Assembly: GCA_964631725.1 (NCBI GenBank)
Contig: CAZVYX010000008.1
Coordinates: 1-64,000 of the forward strand
From: GCA-2731375 sp964631725
GTDB taxonomy: Bacteria; Pseudomonadota; Alphaproteobacteria; GCA-2731375
DNA length: 64,000 bases
Direction of reading: 5' to 3'
Positions 1 to 7,834 of the stretch are shown here, piece after piece (the stretch's first letter is position 1; each line of letters starts with the position of its first letter). Both the position numbers and the translations under genes were made by a program. The notes under the pieces were generated by a model. That model saw only the letters and a list, made by a program, of their open reading frames with translations. It did not search any database and had not been told where the DNA came from.

Positions 1-54
1 GGCATAGCCAACGGGTTTACAGCCCGTCCCTTTTAACCACTCAGGCACCCCTCC
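1..54 (-). tRNA. tRNA-Tyr (GTA), 3' part cut by the window edge
   Basis: Read on the minus strand from base 54, the sequence begins GGAGGGGTGCCTGAGTGG (acceptor strand and D-arm start), followed by an AAAGGGACGGG stretch and the anticodon loop ctGTAaa flanked by the stem ACGGG/CCCGT. The GTA anticodon and the extra G-rich D-loop indicate tRNA-Tyr. The variable arm begins at the window edge; the T arm and acceptor 3' strand lie outside. Confidence 0.85.
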
Positions 55-232
55 GCACACGCCAAACCGCCACGCGCGGCGGTGGGCTGATATGTACCTT
101 TCAACATCGCAAGTCAATGCAAAAAAAGGCCAAATTCACATACGGCGATACTTTCGTGTCCACTGTGCCAATTTAGCGGCCCCGGAGCGGACAGGATTGC
201 ATTACCAACAGCGCGGCTTTATATGCGGTCCC

Positions 233-1069
233 ATGGCAGGGCGCAAGCGATCAGGCGGACGGCATGGCAGCCGTCACGGGGGCAAAAGACGGGAAGGCTG
301 GGCCGAGGGACGGCCAGACCGGCCAACCGCCCGGCGTGGCCGCAGCCACCTAGCGCCCTATTGGATATATGGCCAGCATGCGGTTGCCGCCGCCTGCGGC
401 AACCCGGGCCGGCAGATCCAGCGATTGTTGTGCACTGACGAAGCGGCTCTGCCCGAGGACGCGGCCGGGTTGGAGCTGAAGCCGGAAATCGTCGACCGCC
501 GGGGTTTGGAAGAGCTGTTGCCCCTTGAATCGGTACATCAAGGTATCGCGGCCCTGGTCGTACCCCTTGCCAATTCCAATCTGGAAGACCTGCTGGCGGA
601 GGGAGAAACCGACGGCGTGGTCCTGGTGCTCGATCAAATCAGCGATCCGCGCAATGTGGGGGCCATTCTACGTTCCGCCGCCGCCTTTGGCGCGGCCGGC
701 GTGATCATGCAGGACCGCCACGCACCACCCGAAACCGGCGCCCTGGCCAAAGCCGCCTCCGGCGCCTTGGAAACCGTGCCCCTGATCCGGGTCAACAATC
801 TGTCCCGGGCCCTGGAACTGTTGGCCGGCATGGGCTTTTGGCGCCACGGCCTGGCGATGGGCGAAGGCCAGCCATTAACCGAGATTTCCCTGACCGGCCG
901 GGTCGCCCTGGTCCTGGGCGCCGAGGGCGAGGGCCTGCGTCCCCTGACCCAGCGCAACTGCGACAGTCTGGTGCATCTGCCCATGGCGGCGGGCATGGAA
1001 AGCCTGAATGTTTCCGCCACCGCCGCGATCGCTCTCTTCCTCACCCATCAAGCCCTCACGGCCGGTTGA
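233..1069 (+). CDS. rlmB: 23S rRNA (guanosine-2'-O)-methyltransferase RlmB (SPOUT/TrmH family)
   Basis: A 278-aa SpoU/TrmH methyltransferase, probably the enzyme that 2'-O-methylates G2251 in the peptidyl-transferase P-loop of 23S rRNA using SAM. The N-terminal ~40 residues are basic and low in complexity. The substrate-binding domain starts at WIYGQHAV. The three SPOUT knot motifs are visible: DQISDPRNVGAILRSA, LVLGAEGEGLRPL and MESLNVSATAAIALF. ATG 233 was chosen because upstream in-frame residues look non-coding; no strong Shine-Dalgarno precedes it. It lies just downstream of the divergent tRNA-Tyr, and its 3' end converges on the nuclease gene. The TrmH family has close paralogues, so the exact rRNA position is inferred. 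Confidence 0.9.
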   Translation: MAGRKRSGGRHGSRHGGKRREGWAEGRPDRPTARRGRSHLAPYWIYGQHAVAAACGNPGRQIQRLLCTDEAALPEDAAGLELKPEIVDRRGLEELLPLESVHQGIAALVVPLANSNLEDLLAEGETDGVVLVLDQISDPRNVGAILRSAAAFGAAGVIMQDRHAPPETGALAKAASGALETVPLIRVNNLSRALELLAGMGFWRHGLAMGEGQPLTEISLTGRVALVLGAEGEGLRPLTQRNCDSLVHLPMAAGMESLNVSATAAIALFLTHQALTAG

Positions 1070-1081
1070 GCGCTCTTGCGA

Positions 1082-1621
1082 CTAGTTTGCCTTTTCCGGG
1101 CCCGTCCAGGACAGACCGGGCGCGATTTCCCGCTTGCCGGCCCGCCATTCCCAGGGCGGTATGAACTTGCCCTTGAACAGCCCTTCCTTGGTGGCCAAAG
1201 CCGCCAGTTCGGCCCGGCGGTAGTCGGCCCCGGTCTTGGGATCGGCCAGGGCCCAACCGACTTGCGTCATTTGCGCTGAAATATCATTGCGGCCGGCGAA
1301 ACACTGGGCCACCGGCGTGCCATCGGACAATTGGCCACGTGCCTTGCAGCGCACTTTGGCGCCGCCCAGGAAGAGACGCAGGGCGCGGGCCGCGAGGCGG
1401 CCACAGTCAAATGGTTTCAGATGTTTGGTGGCGCAGTATTGCCCCGTCTCGGGCGCATCAATGCCGTACAGGCGGACCCGCTGACCAGCAATCGTCAAGG
1501 TGTCCCCATCCACCACTTCGACTTCTCCCGCTGGGTCGGGCAAGGTGGACGCAGCACTGGCGGCGCCGGCAACAATGCCCGGCGAAATTATCAGCAACAT
1601 AGCAATGAATAATGCGCGCAT
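1082..1621 (-). CDS. secreted thermonuclease-family (SNase-like) protein
   Basis: A 179-aa protein with an N-terminal signal peptide (hydrophobic LFIAMLLIISPGIVAG, then AASA), followed by a staphylococcal-nuclease OB fold. The core motifs are VVDGDTL and VRLYGIDAPE, which hold the metal-binding Asp and the first catalytic Arg and Glu. The stretch that normally reads YGR-x-VA-x-C is DGTPVAQC here, so the second catalytic arginine appears replaced. Activity as a Ca-dependent nuclease is therefore uncertain. ATG 1621 puts the hydrophobic core close to the start; an in-frame ATG at 1639 is possible. Several cysteines suggest disulfides in the periplasm or outside the cell. Confidence 0.8.
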   Translation of the reverse strand: MRALFIAMLLIISPGIVAGAASAASTLPDPAGEVEVVDGDTLTIAGQRVRLYGIDAPETGQYCATKHLKPFDCGRLAARALRLFLGGAKVRCKARGQLSDGTPVAQCFAGRNDISAQMTQVGWALADPKTGADYRRAELAALATKEGLFKGKFIPPWEWRAGKREIAPGLSWTGPEKAN

Positions 1622-1724
1622 GGCGCCATGATACCTCATGGCGGCGCCCCAACGCCATCGAACAGTTTATAATACATTTTTTTCATGTGCTTATGATTTT
1701 AATTGCCAAATTTAGTGTAATAAA

Positions 1725-1753
1725 TTGACAAACCATTTATTGGTATGTAAATA
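1725..1753 (+). promoter_or_regulatory. sigma70-like promoter of the cys-met operon
   Basis: A consensus -35 TTGACA (1725-1730) is followed after exactly 17 bases by TAAATA (1748-1753) in an AT-rich stretch that stands out from the GC-rich surroundings. Transcription would start near 1760, about 10 bases before the riboswitch-like structure and ~120 bases before the first gene. Confidence 0.7.
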
Positions 1754-1774
1754 TGCTTTCGGGCTTTCGGGCCG

Positions 1775-1850
1775 CCGCGGAAATTTGATTGGGCAGCTTG
1801 CAACCGCGTCAAAAATTGCTAAAGCGCCACGGGGAAATGCTCCGTGGGCC
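1775..1850 (+). promoter_or_regulatory. SAM-II-type riboswitch leader (candidate)
   Basis: The leader has the pattern known for the alphaproteobacterial SAM-II riboswitch: a P1 stem CGCGG (1776-1780) / CCGCG (1804-1808), a loop with AAATTTG and CTTGCAA directly before the 3' P1 strand, then a linker ending in GCTAAAG (1818-1824). In the family, CUUGCAA and GCUAAA are near-invariant and the tail forms a pseudoknot with the loop. A second hairpin CCACGG/CCGTGG (1827-1847) follows, then the Shine-Dalgarno GGAAGGGAG. SAM binding would shut down the sulfur-reduction and metZ genes. The match is by eye; the pseudoknot pairing was not fully resolved. Confidence 0.7.
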
Positions 1851-1879
1851 CTTCGTCAGGCCAGGAAGGGAGCGGCCCC

Positions 1880-2206
1880 ATGTCTATTCGCATCACTGAA
1901 AATTCGGCTCAAGCCATCACCGCCAACCGTCTGTCGGATGGCTTCGTTGTCTATCTGACCGCACAGGACACCTGGTCCGAACGGATTGTAGAGTGCAAAA
2001 CTGCCAGTGATGAACGGACCGCACAAAACCTGCTAATTCAAGCACAGCGCCATGCTGACGAAGGTCATATCGTCGGCCCCTATCTGTTCAAGCTTGCACT
2101 TGAAGACGGCAAACCGGTTGCCCTCGGCCAGCGTGAAATTATCCGCACCACGGGACCCAGCGTCGGCACCGATCTGGCGCGGGGGGAAAACCATGTATCG
2201 CTATGA
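1880..2206 (+). CDS. DUF2849 domain protein, first gene of the cys operon
   Basis: A 108-aa protein starting MSIRITENSAQAITAN, typical of DUF2849, a small family that sits immediately before nitrite/sulfite reductase genes in many alphaproteobacteria. The start is set by GGAAGGGAG about 8 bases upstream. The 3' end overlaps the next gene by 14 bases, implying translational coupling. The biochemical role is unknown. Its constant position suggests it assists sulfite reductase assembly or siroheme or electron delivery, but that is inference from context only. Confidence 0.85.
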   Translation: MSIRITENSAQAITANRLSDGFVVYLTAQDTWSERIVECKTASDERTAQNLLIQAQRHADEGHIVGPYLFKLALEDGKPVALGQREIIRTTGPSVGTDLARGENHVSL

Positions 2207-3866
2207 CGAATTCGACCACGCGTTCGTTGCCGAACGGGTGGCGCAGTTTCGCGATCAGATTGAACGCCGGGTCGCCGGCGAATTGAGCGAGGATGAATTC
2301 AAGCCCCTGCGCCTGATGAACGGCCTGTATCTGCAACTGCATGCCTACATGCTGCGGGTCGCCATTCCTTACGGCACCCTGTCTTCGACCCAGATGCGCA
2401 AGCTGGCGCATATCGCGCGCACCTATGACCGGGGCTATGGCCACTTCACGACACGGCAGAACATCCAATTCAATTGGCCCAAACTGGCCGAGGTGCCGGA
2501 CATCCTGGACGAATTGGCGGCGGTGGAAATGCATGCCATCCAGACCTCGGGCAATTGCATCCGCAACACCACCGCCGATCCCCTGGCTGGCGTCGTGGCG
2601 GATGAAATTGACGACCCGCGGGCCCATGCGGAAATCATCCGGCAATGGTCCACCCTGCATCCGGAGTTTTCATTCCTGCCACGAAAGTTCAAGATCGCCA
2701 TTTCCGGCGCGCCGAATGACCGCGCGGTGACGCGGGGCCATGACATCGGCCTGCGCATGCTCCGCAACATAAAGGGTGAGCCCGGTTTCGAGGTGATGGT
2801 GGGCGGCGGCCAGGGGCGGACCCCAATTCTGGCCAAAACCATTCGCGCCTTTCTGCCAGTTGATCACTTATTGTCGTATCTTGAGGCAATCCTGCGGGTC
2901 TACAACCAGCTTGGCCGTCGCGACAATATCTACAAGGCGCGGCTCAAGATCTTGGTCGAAGACTTGGGTGCGGAAACCCTGGCAAAGATGGTCGAGGCGG
3001 AGTGGGCGCAAATCCGTCATGACACCTTGGATTTGCCGGTCGAGGAACGGCAGCGGATCGCGGCCTATTTCGCACCGCCCGCCTACGATGATCTGGACCC
3101 GCATTGCACCACCCTGGACGACGCCGTCGCCGCCGACCAGCATTTCGCGGCCTGGGTTGAAAGCAACGTGCATTGCCATAAACGGCCCGGCTATGCCATC
3201 GCCACCATCTCGCTGAAGCCCCACGGCGGCATTCCCGGCGATGCCAGCGCCGCGCAGATGGATGGTGTGGCCGATCTGGCCGCGCAATATGGTTTTGGTG
3301 AAATCCGCATCAGCCACAAACAGAACCTGATTCTGCCGGACGTGCCCAAGGTGGACCTTCATGCCTTGTGGCAAGCCCTGGGCAATCTGGGCCTGGAAAC
3401 CGCCAACGCGGGCCGGGTCAGCGACATCATCGCCTGCCCGGGCCTGGACTACTGCAATCTGGCCAATGCCCGCTCCATCCCCATTGCCCAGCGGATTTCC
3501 GAGCGCTTCGCGGATATCGGGCGGGAGCGCGAAATCGGTGATATCAGCCTGAATATTTCCGGCTGCATCAACGCCTGCGCCCATCATCACGTAGCCAACA
3601 TCGGCATCCTGGGCGTCGACAAAAAAGGTACGGAATATTACCAGATCACCCTGGGCGGCGTGGCCAACGAGAATGCCGCCATCGGCACCATCATCGGACC
3701 AGCTTTTGACGAATGGCAAATCGCCGACGCCGTCGAAAGCATTGTCGATGTCTATCTACAGCAACGCATCGGTGACGAGAAGTTCATCGACACCTACCAA
3801 CGGATCGGCCCGCAACCTTTCAAGGAGAAGCTCTATGCCCCTGATCAAGCACGGAAAGCTGGTTGA
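2193..3866 (+). CDS. cysI: nitrite/sulfite reductase (hemoprotein), assimilatory
   Basis: A 557-aa siroheme and [4Fe-4S] reductase that would convert sulfite to sulfide in cysteine synthesis. The cofactor ligands follow the family pattern C-x5-C (CPGLDYC) and later C-x3-C (GCINACAHHH). The N-terminal ferredoxin-like half has the basic TYDRGYGHFTTRQNIQFNW substrate loop. The start ATG 2193 overlaps the DUF2849 gene, and the stop overlaps the DUF934 gene by 32 bases, so the three are tightly coupled. Nitrite reductases share the fold; sulfite is preferred here because cysH and metZ follow. No flavoprotein (CysJ) is adjacent, so the electron donor is probably ferredoxin. Confidence 0.92.
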   Translation: MYRYDEFDHAFVAERVAQFRDQIERRVAGELSEDEFKPLRLMNGLYLQLHAYMLRVAIPYGTLSSTQMRKLAHIARTYDRGYGHFTTRQNIQFNWPKLAEVPDILDELAAVEMHAIQTSGNCIRNTTADPLAGVVADEIDDPRAHAEIIRQWSTLHPEFSFLPRKFKIAISGAPNDRAVTRGHDIGLRMLRNIKGEPGFEVMVGGGQGRTPILAKTIRAFLPVDHLLSYLEAILRVYNQLGRRDNIYKARLKILVEDLGAETLAKMVEAEWAQIRHDTLDLPVEERQRIAAYFAPPAYDDLDPHCTTLDDAVAADQHFAAWVESNVHCHKRPGYAIATISLKPHGGIPGDASAAQMDGVADLAAQYGFGEIRISHKQNLILPDVPKVDLHALWQALGNLGLETANAGRVSDIIACPGLDYCNLANARSIPIAQRISERFADIGREREIGDISLNISGCINACAHHHVANIGILGVDKKGTEYYQITLGGVANENAAIGTIIGPAFDEWQIADAVESIVDVYLQQRIGDEKFIDTYQRIGPQPFKEKLYAPDQARKAG

Positions 3867-4377
3867 AGATATCTGGCACGAGACCGATGATATCACGGAC
3901 GTGCAGACCCTCGCCCCTTTGGGCCCGGTGATTGTTCCGCTGGATGTCTGGCGGCAACACCGGGAAGAGATACTAGCCATCGGCTGCGCCATCGGCCTGC
4001 GCCTGGCGCCGGGCCAGACCCCGGATCATGTCGCCACCGATCTGCATCGTTTTGAGTTGATCGCGCTGGAGTTTAGCAAATTCACCGACGGCCGGGCCTT
4101 CTCGCAAGCACGTCTGCTGCGGGAAAGGCACGGCTACAAGGGCGAACTGCGGGCCGTGGGCGAGGTGCTGCGCGACCAATTGAGCTTCATGTTGCGGTGC
4201 GGCTTTGACAGCTTTTCCCTCGCCACGCCGCAACAGGCGCGGACGATACTTGAGGCGGTGGACGATTTCGCCCACTGGTATCAACCGGCCCCGGACGGCA
4301 AGACAACCATTCCCGGCCTGCGCCGCCGGTCTGCGGCTGACACCAACACACCCGCGACCGCGTGCGTTGGTGCCTAG
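3835..4377 (+). CDS. DUF934 protein of the sulfite reductase operon
   Basis: A 180-aa DUF934 protein. The family is found almost only between cysI-type reductases and cysH in proteobacteria. The core is recognisable: LGPVIVPLDVW, a GLRLAPGQTP turn, FSKFTDGRAFSQARLLRERHGY, and GEVLRDQLSFMLRCGFDSF. It has no signal peptide or membrane segment. The gene begins inside the end of cysI. Its biochemical role is not established; dependence on sulfite reductase is inferred from gene order. Confidence 0.88.
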   Translation: MPLIKHGKLVEDIWHETDDITDVQTLAPLGPVIVPLDVWRQHREEILAIGCAIGLRLAPGQTPDHVATDLHRFELIALEFSKFTDGRAFSQARLLRERHGYKGELRAVGEVLRDQLSFMLRCGFDSFSLATPQQARTILEAVDDFAHWYQPAPDGKTTIPGLRRRSAADTNTPATACVGA

Positions 4378-4412
4378 GACTATAAGGCACCGACCGGAGA
4401 GGTTTCATTGGC

Positions 4413-5150
4413 ATGTCGATCCGCCAGGATATCCAGCCCGACCCATCGGTCGAGGACCGCAGTCTCGCCATGGCGTGGCGCCTGGGGTTTGGCGGCCTGG
4501 ATGGAGAAGAGCTGCTTGCGGCAATGGTACAGCGGGCTTTTCCTGGACAAATCGCCCTGGTTTCCTCCTTCGGCGCCGAGGCGGCTTTGCTGCTGGCCAT
4601 GCTGGCCGAGATCGACCGCCATGTACCCATAATATTTCTGGAAACAACTAAGCACTTTACCGAGACCCTGACCTACCGCGATGTATTGGTACGCCGCTTC
4701 GGATTCACCGATGTGCGCAATGTTCGCCCCGATCCGACAGATCTGAACCAATCTGACCCAGCGGGCGATCTTTGGCGCAACGACCCGGATCATTGTTGCC
4801 ATCTGCGCAAGGTTCTGCCTCTAACACGGGCCTTGGTGCCATTCCAGGCCTGGATCACGGGACGCAAGCGGTTTCACGGCGGGGCCAGGACGGCACTGCC
4901 GACCGTTGAATATATCTCCGACAAGGTAAAGGTAAATCCGCTGGCCAACTGGAGCCCGGATCAGGTAGAAACCGCATTCCGCGCACGCGGGCTGCCGGAC
5001 CATCCATTGGTTGGTCAGGGTTATCCGTCCATCGGTTGCGCCACTTGTACAAGGGCATCGGCGGGCGGGCTTGGCAGCCGCCAAGGGCGCTGGGCCGAAC
5101 AGGACAAAACGGAATGCGGGATCCACATATCATCCGGGCCCCGCAGTTAA
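4413..5150 (+). CDS. cysH: assimilatory (phospho)adenylylsulfate reductase, Fe-S type
   Basis: A 245-aa thioredoxin-dependent reductase of APS/PAPS to sulfite. It carries the P-loop-like SFGAEAALLL segment and the [4Fe-4S] cysteines DHCCHLRKV and CATCTRAS. The C-terminal catalytic cysteine is in TECGIH. The CC...CxxC set marks the iron-sulfur class, which usually uses APS; the activating cysD/cysN genes are not in this window. It starts 35 bases after DUF934, with GGAGAGG upstream of ATG 4413. It supplies sulfite to the upstream CysI. Confidence 0.9.
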   Translation: MSIRQDIQPDPSVEDRSLAMAWRLGFGGLDGEELLAAMVQRAFPGQIALVSSFGAEAALLLAMLAEIDRHVPIIFLETTKHFTETLTYRDVLVRRFGFTDVRNVRPDPTDLNQSDPAGDLWRNDPDHCCHLRKVLPLTRALVPFQAWITGRKRFHGGARTALPTVEYISDKVKVNPLANWSPDQVETAFRARGLPDHPLVGQGYPSIGCATCTRASAGGLGSRQGRWAEQDKTECGIHISSGPRS

Positions 5151-5181
5151 TCTAGGCTAAATGGCCGGGGGGATCTGAAAA

Positions 5182-5598
5182 ATGGACTATGCGGGTGATG
5201 TGGACGTCAAGGAAACCTGGCGCCGGTTGTCGGAAGATCCCAACGCTGTCTTGATCGACGTGCGCACAACGGCGGAATGGAACTATGTCGGCCTGCCCGA
5301 CCTTTCCCAACTGGGCAAGCAGCCCTTGTGCATCGAATGGCAATTCTTCCCCAGCTCCGAACGCAACGCCGATTTTCTGGCCCAGGTCGAAGGCTCAGGC
5401 CTCGCCAGAGATGCGGCGATCTATCTGCTTTGCCGCTCCGGCGTGCGCAGCATGCACGCGGCCATTTTGCTGACAGCGGCTGATTTCAAGCATTGCCACA
5501 ACGTGGCGGACGGTTTCGAGGGCGACAAGGACACAAGCGGCCATCGCGGCACCGTCGGCGGCTGGAAATCCGCCGGCCTGCCCTGGGTGCAAGGCTAA
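5182..5598 (+). CDS. rhodanese-like sulfurtransferase domain protein
   Basis: A 138-aa single rhodanese domain with DVRTTAEWNYVGLPD near the N terminus and the active-site loop LLCRSGVRS (persulfide-forming Cys). Single-domain rhodaneses carry sulfane sulfur from thiosulfate or persulfides to acceptors. Lying between cysH and metZ, it may help deliver reduced sulfur to homocysteine synthesis; this is inference. It is preceded by GGGGGGATC about 8 bases before the start and runs in the same direction as its neighbours with short gaps. Confidence 0.88.
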   Translation: MDYAGDVDVKETWRRLSEDPNAVLIDVRTTAEWNYVGLPDLSQLGKQPLCIEWQFFPSSERNADFLAQVEGSGLARDAAIYLLCRSGVRSMHAAILLTAADFKHCHNVADGFEGDKDTSGHRGTVGGWKSAGLPWVQG

Positions 5599-5617
5599 GG
5601 ACAGGAAGTATAACGTC

Positions 5618-6811
5618 ATGAGCGACAGGGAAAAATCAAACTGGCGGTCCCGCACCCGCGCCGTCCGGGCCGGGCTGGACCGCTCGCCCCATGGCGAGAC
5701 CTCGGAAGCGCTGTACCTCAACTCCGGCTTTGTCTACGACAGCGCCGAGCAGGCGGAGGCCCGCTTTCTCGGCGACGACGAGGGCTTCATCTATTCCCGC
5801 TACGGCAATCCCACGGTTTCCATGTTCGAGGAGCGGCTGGCCCAGATCGATGGTTCGGAGGCCTGCTTCGCCACCGCCTCCGGCATGGCGGCGGTGTTTG
5901 CCGCCCTGTTGTGCCAACTGCAAAACGGCGATCACGTGGTTGCCTCCCGCGCCCTGTTCGGCTCCTGCCACTATATCCTGACCCAATTGCTGCCCCGCTA
6001 CGGCATCGACGTCGACCTGGTGGATGGCGCCGATCTGGCGCAATGGCGGGCCGCCATTAAGGACGGCACCTCGGTGGTCTTTTTCGAAACGCCATCCAAC
6101 CCGACCCTGGACCTGATCGATCTGGAGGCGGTTATTGCGCTGGCCCACGGGGTTGGCGCGCGCGTGGTGGTGGACAATGTTTTCTCCACGCCGATTCTGC
6201 AACGGCCCGCCGACTACGGCGCCGATGTGGTGGTCTATTCCGGCACCAAGCACATGGACGGCCAGGGCCGTATTCTGGGCGGCGCGGTGCTGGCCAGCCA
6301 AGCCTTCATCGACGACCATCTGATGAACTTCATGCGCCACACCGGGCCGGCCATGAGCGCCTTCAACGCCTGGGTGCTGTTGAAGGGTCTGGAGACCATG
6401 GAACTACGCCTGGCTGAACAATGCCGCAACGCCCTGACCATCGCCGGCATGCTGGAAAACAACGATGCTATTGAACGGGTCCTGTATCCGGGCCTGGAAA
6501 GCTTTCCCCAATACAAACTGGCGCAACGGCAGATGAGCGCCGGCGGCACGGTCATCACCTTCGATCTGCGCGGCGGCAAGGACGAGGCGTTCAAGTTCCT
6601 GAACGGCCTGGAAATCGTCGATATCTCCAACAATCTGGGCGATGCCAAAAGCCTGATCACCCATCCCGCCACCACCACCCATCGCGCCGTGGGACCGGAA
6701 GAACGCGCCAAGGTGGGTATCGGCGATGGCATGGTGCGCCTGTCGGTTGGCCTGGAAGACCCGGAAGACCTGATGGAGGATCTGGGCGCTGCCTTGAAGG
6801 GAATGAGTTAG
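5618..6811 (+). CDS. metZ: O-succinylhomoserine sulfhydrylase
   Basis: A 397-aa PLP enzyme of the Cys/Met metabolism family that forms homocysteine from O-succinylhomoserine and sulfide. The PLP lysine is K211 in YSGTKHMDGQG. Other family signatures are YSRYGNPTV, ATASGMAAV, ETPSNPTLDLIDL and SLGDAKSL-like NNLGDAKSLITHPATTTH. Length and the GRILGGAV stretch fit MetZ better than cystathionine gamma-synthase, although MetY/MetB cannot be fully excluded. Placing it with cysI and cysH links sulfide production to its use, all under the SAM-II-like leader at 1775. Confidence 0.88.
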   Translation: MSDREKSNWRSRTRAVRAGLDRSPHGETSEALYLNSGFVYDSAEQAEARFLGDDEGFIYSRYGNPTVSMFEERLAQIDGSEACFATASGMAAVFAALLCQLQNGDHVVASRALFGSCHYILTQLLPRYGIDVDLVDGADLAQWRAAIKDGTSVVFFETPSNPTLDLIDLEAVIALAHGVGARVVVDNVFSTPILQRPADYGADVVVYSGTKHMDGQGRILGGAVLASQAFIDDHLMNFMRHTGPAMSAFNAWVLLKGLETMELRLAEQCRNALTIAGMLENNDAIERVLYPGLESFPQYKLAQRQMSAGGTVITFDLRGGKDEAFKFLNGLEIVDISNNLGDAKSLITHPATTTHRAVGPEERAKVGIGDGMVRLSVGLEDPEDLMEDLGAALKGMS

Positions 6812-6812
6812 T

Positions 6813-7817
6813 ATGCGAGCTGTCGTCTGCCGGGAGAACGGCCCCTACCAAAACCTCGTGGTCGAAGATGTGGCCGCGCCGGAACTGCCTTTGGCTTCGG
6901 GAACGGTGTTGGTGGATATCGCAGCCGCCGGGATCGGCTTCGCCAATGTTCTGGCCATCGCCGGCACGCATCAGAATTCGCCCCCGGTGCCGTTTGTGCC
7001 AGGCACCGAGGCCGCCGGGACCATTCGCGCGGTCGCCGATGACGTCAGCCGGGTCCAGGCAGGCCAGCGGGTCGCCATCAGCCTGGTCCATGGCGCCTTC
7101 GCCGAACAGGGCGTGGCCCTGGCGGACAATGTCTTTCCCATCCCCGACGGCCTGGATTTCGCCGCCGCGACGAATTTTCCCACCATCTACGCCACCGCTT
7201 TTGGCTGTCTGGACTGGCAGGCCCGCATGCAGCCGGGCGAGGTGTTGTTGGTACACGGCGCGGGTGGCGGCAGTGGCCTCGCCGCCGTGGACGTGGGCAA
7301 GGCCATGGGCGCGACGGTGATCGCCACCGCCGGGGATAGAGCCAAGCTGGCCGCGGCGGAGGCCGCCGGCGCCGATCATCTGATCAATTACGGGGAGGAT
7401 GAATTCCGCGGCGCGGTGTTGGAGCTGACCAACGGCCGGGGCGCTGACGTCATTTTCGATCCCGTGGGCGGCGAGGTGTTCGACGAATCCCTGCGCTGCA
7501 TCGCGCCGGAGGGGCGTATTTTTCCCGTCGGTTTCGCCGGCGGCACGGTGCCGCAAATTCCCGCCAATATTCTGCTGGTAAAGAATATTTCGGTGCACGG
7601 CATCTATTGGGGCTATTACGGCGGCTGGGCCAAACAGCCGCGCACGGCGGCAAATATCACCCGCCTGCAGGACGCCATGACGACGCTGTTCCAATGGCAG
7701 GACGAAGGCCGGCTGCACCCCCTGGTGCACGGCACCTATGATCTGACGGATTGCGTCGAAGCCATTGACGTGATCACCGAACGCCGGGCCATCGGCAAGG
7801 TCGTGCTGACGACTTGA
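6813..7817 (+). CDS. NADPH:quinone oxidoreductase family protein (zinc-free MDR)
   Basis: A 334-aa medium-chain dehydrogenase/reductase. The N-terminal GroES-like domain ends near FVPGTEAAGTI, and the Rossmann motif is VHGAGGGSGLAAVDVGKAMG. There are no structural zinc cysteines, which points to the quinone oxidoreductase/crotonyl reductase branch. It starts one base after the metZ stop, so it is co-transcribed, although its link to sulfur metabolism is unclear. Likely cytoplasmic and NADPH-dependent; the substrate cannot be told from sequence. It converges with the TPR-sulfotransferase gene. Confidence 0.85.
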   Translation: MRAVVCRENGPYQNLVVEDVAAPELPLASGTVLVDIAAAGIGFANVLAIAGTHQNSPPVPFVPGTEAAGTIRAVADDVSRVQAGQRVAISLVHGAFAEQGVALADNVFPIPDGLDFAAATNFPTIYATAFGCLDWQARMQPGEVLLVHGAGGGSGLAAVDVGKAMGATVIATAGDRAKLAAAEAAGADHLINYGEDEFRGAVLELTNGRGADVIFDPVGGEVFDESLRCIAPEGRIFPVGFAGGTVPQIPANILLVKNISVHGIYWGYYGGWAKQPRTAANITRLQDAMTTLFQWQDEGRLHPLVHGTYDLTDCVEAIDVITERRAIGKVVLTT

Positions 7818-7834
7818 AACGGAACCGCCGGGGT

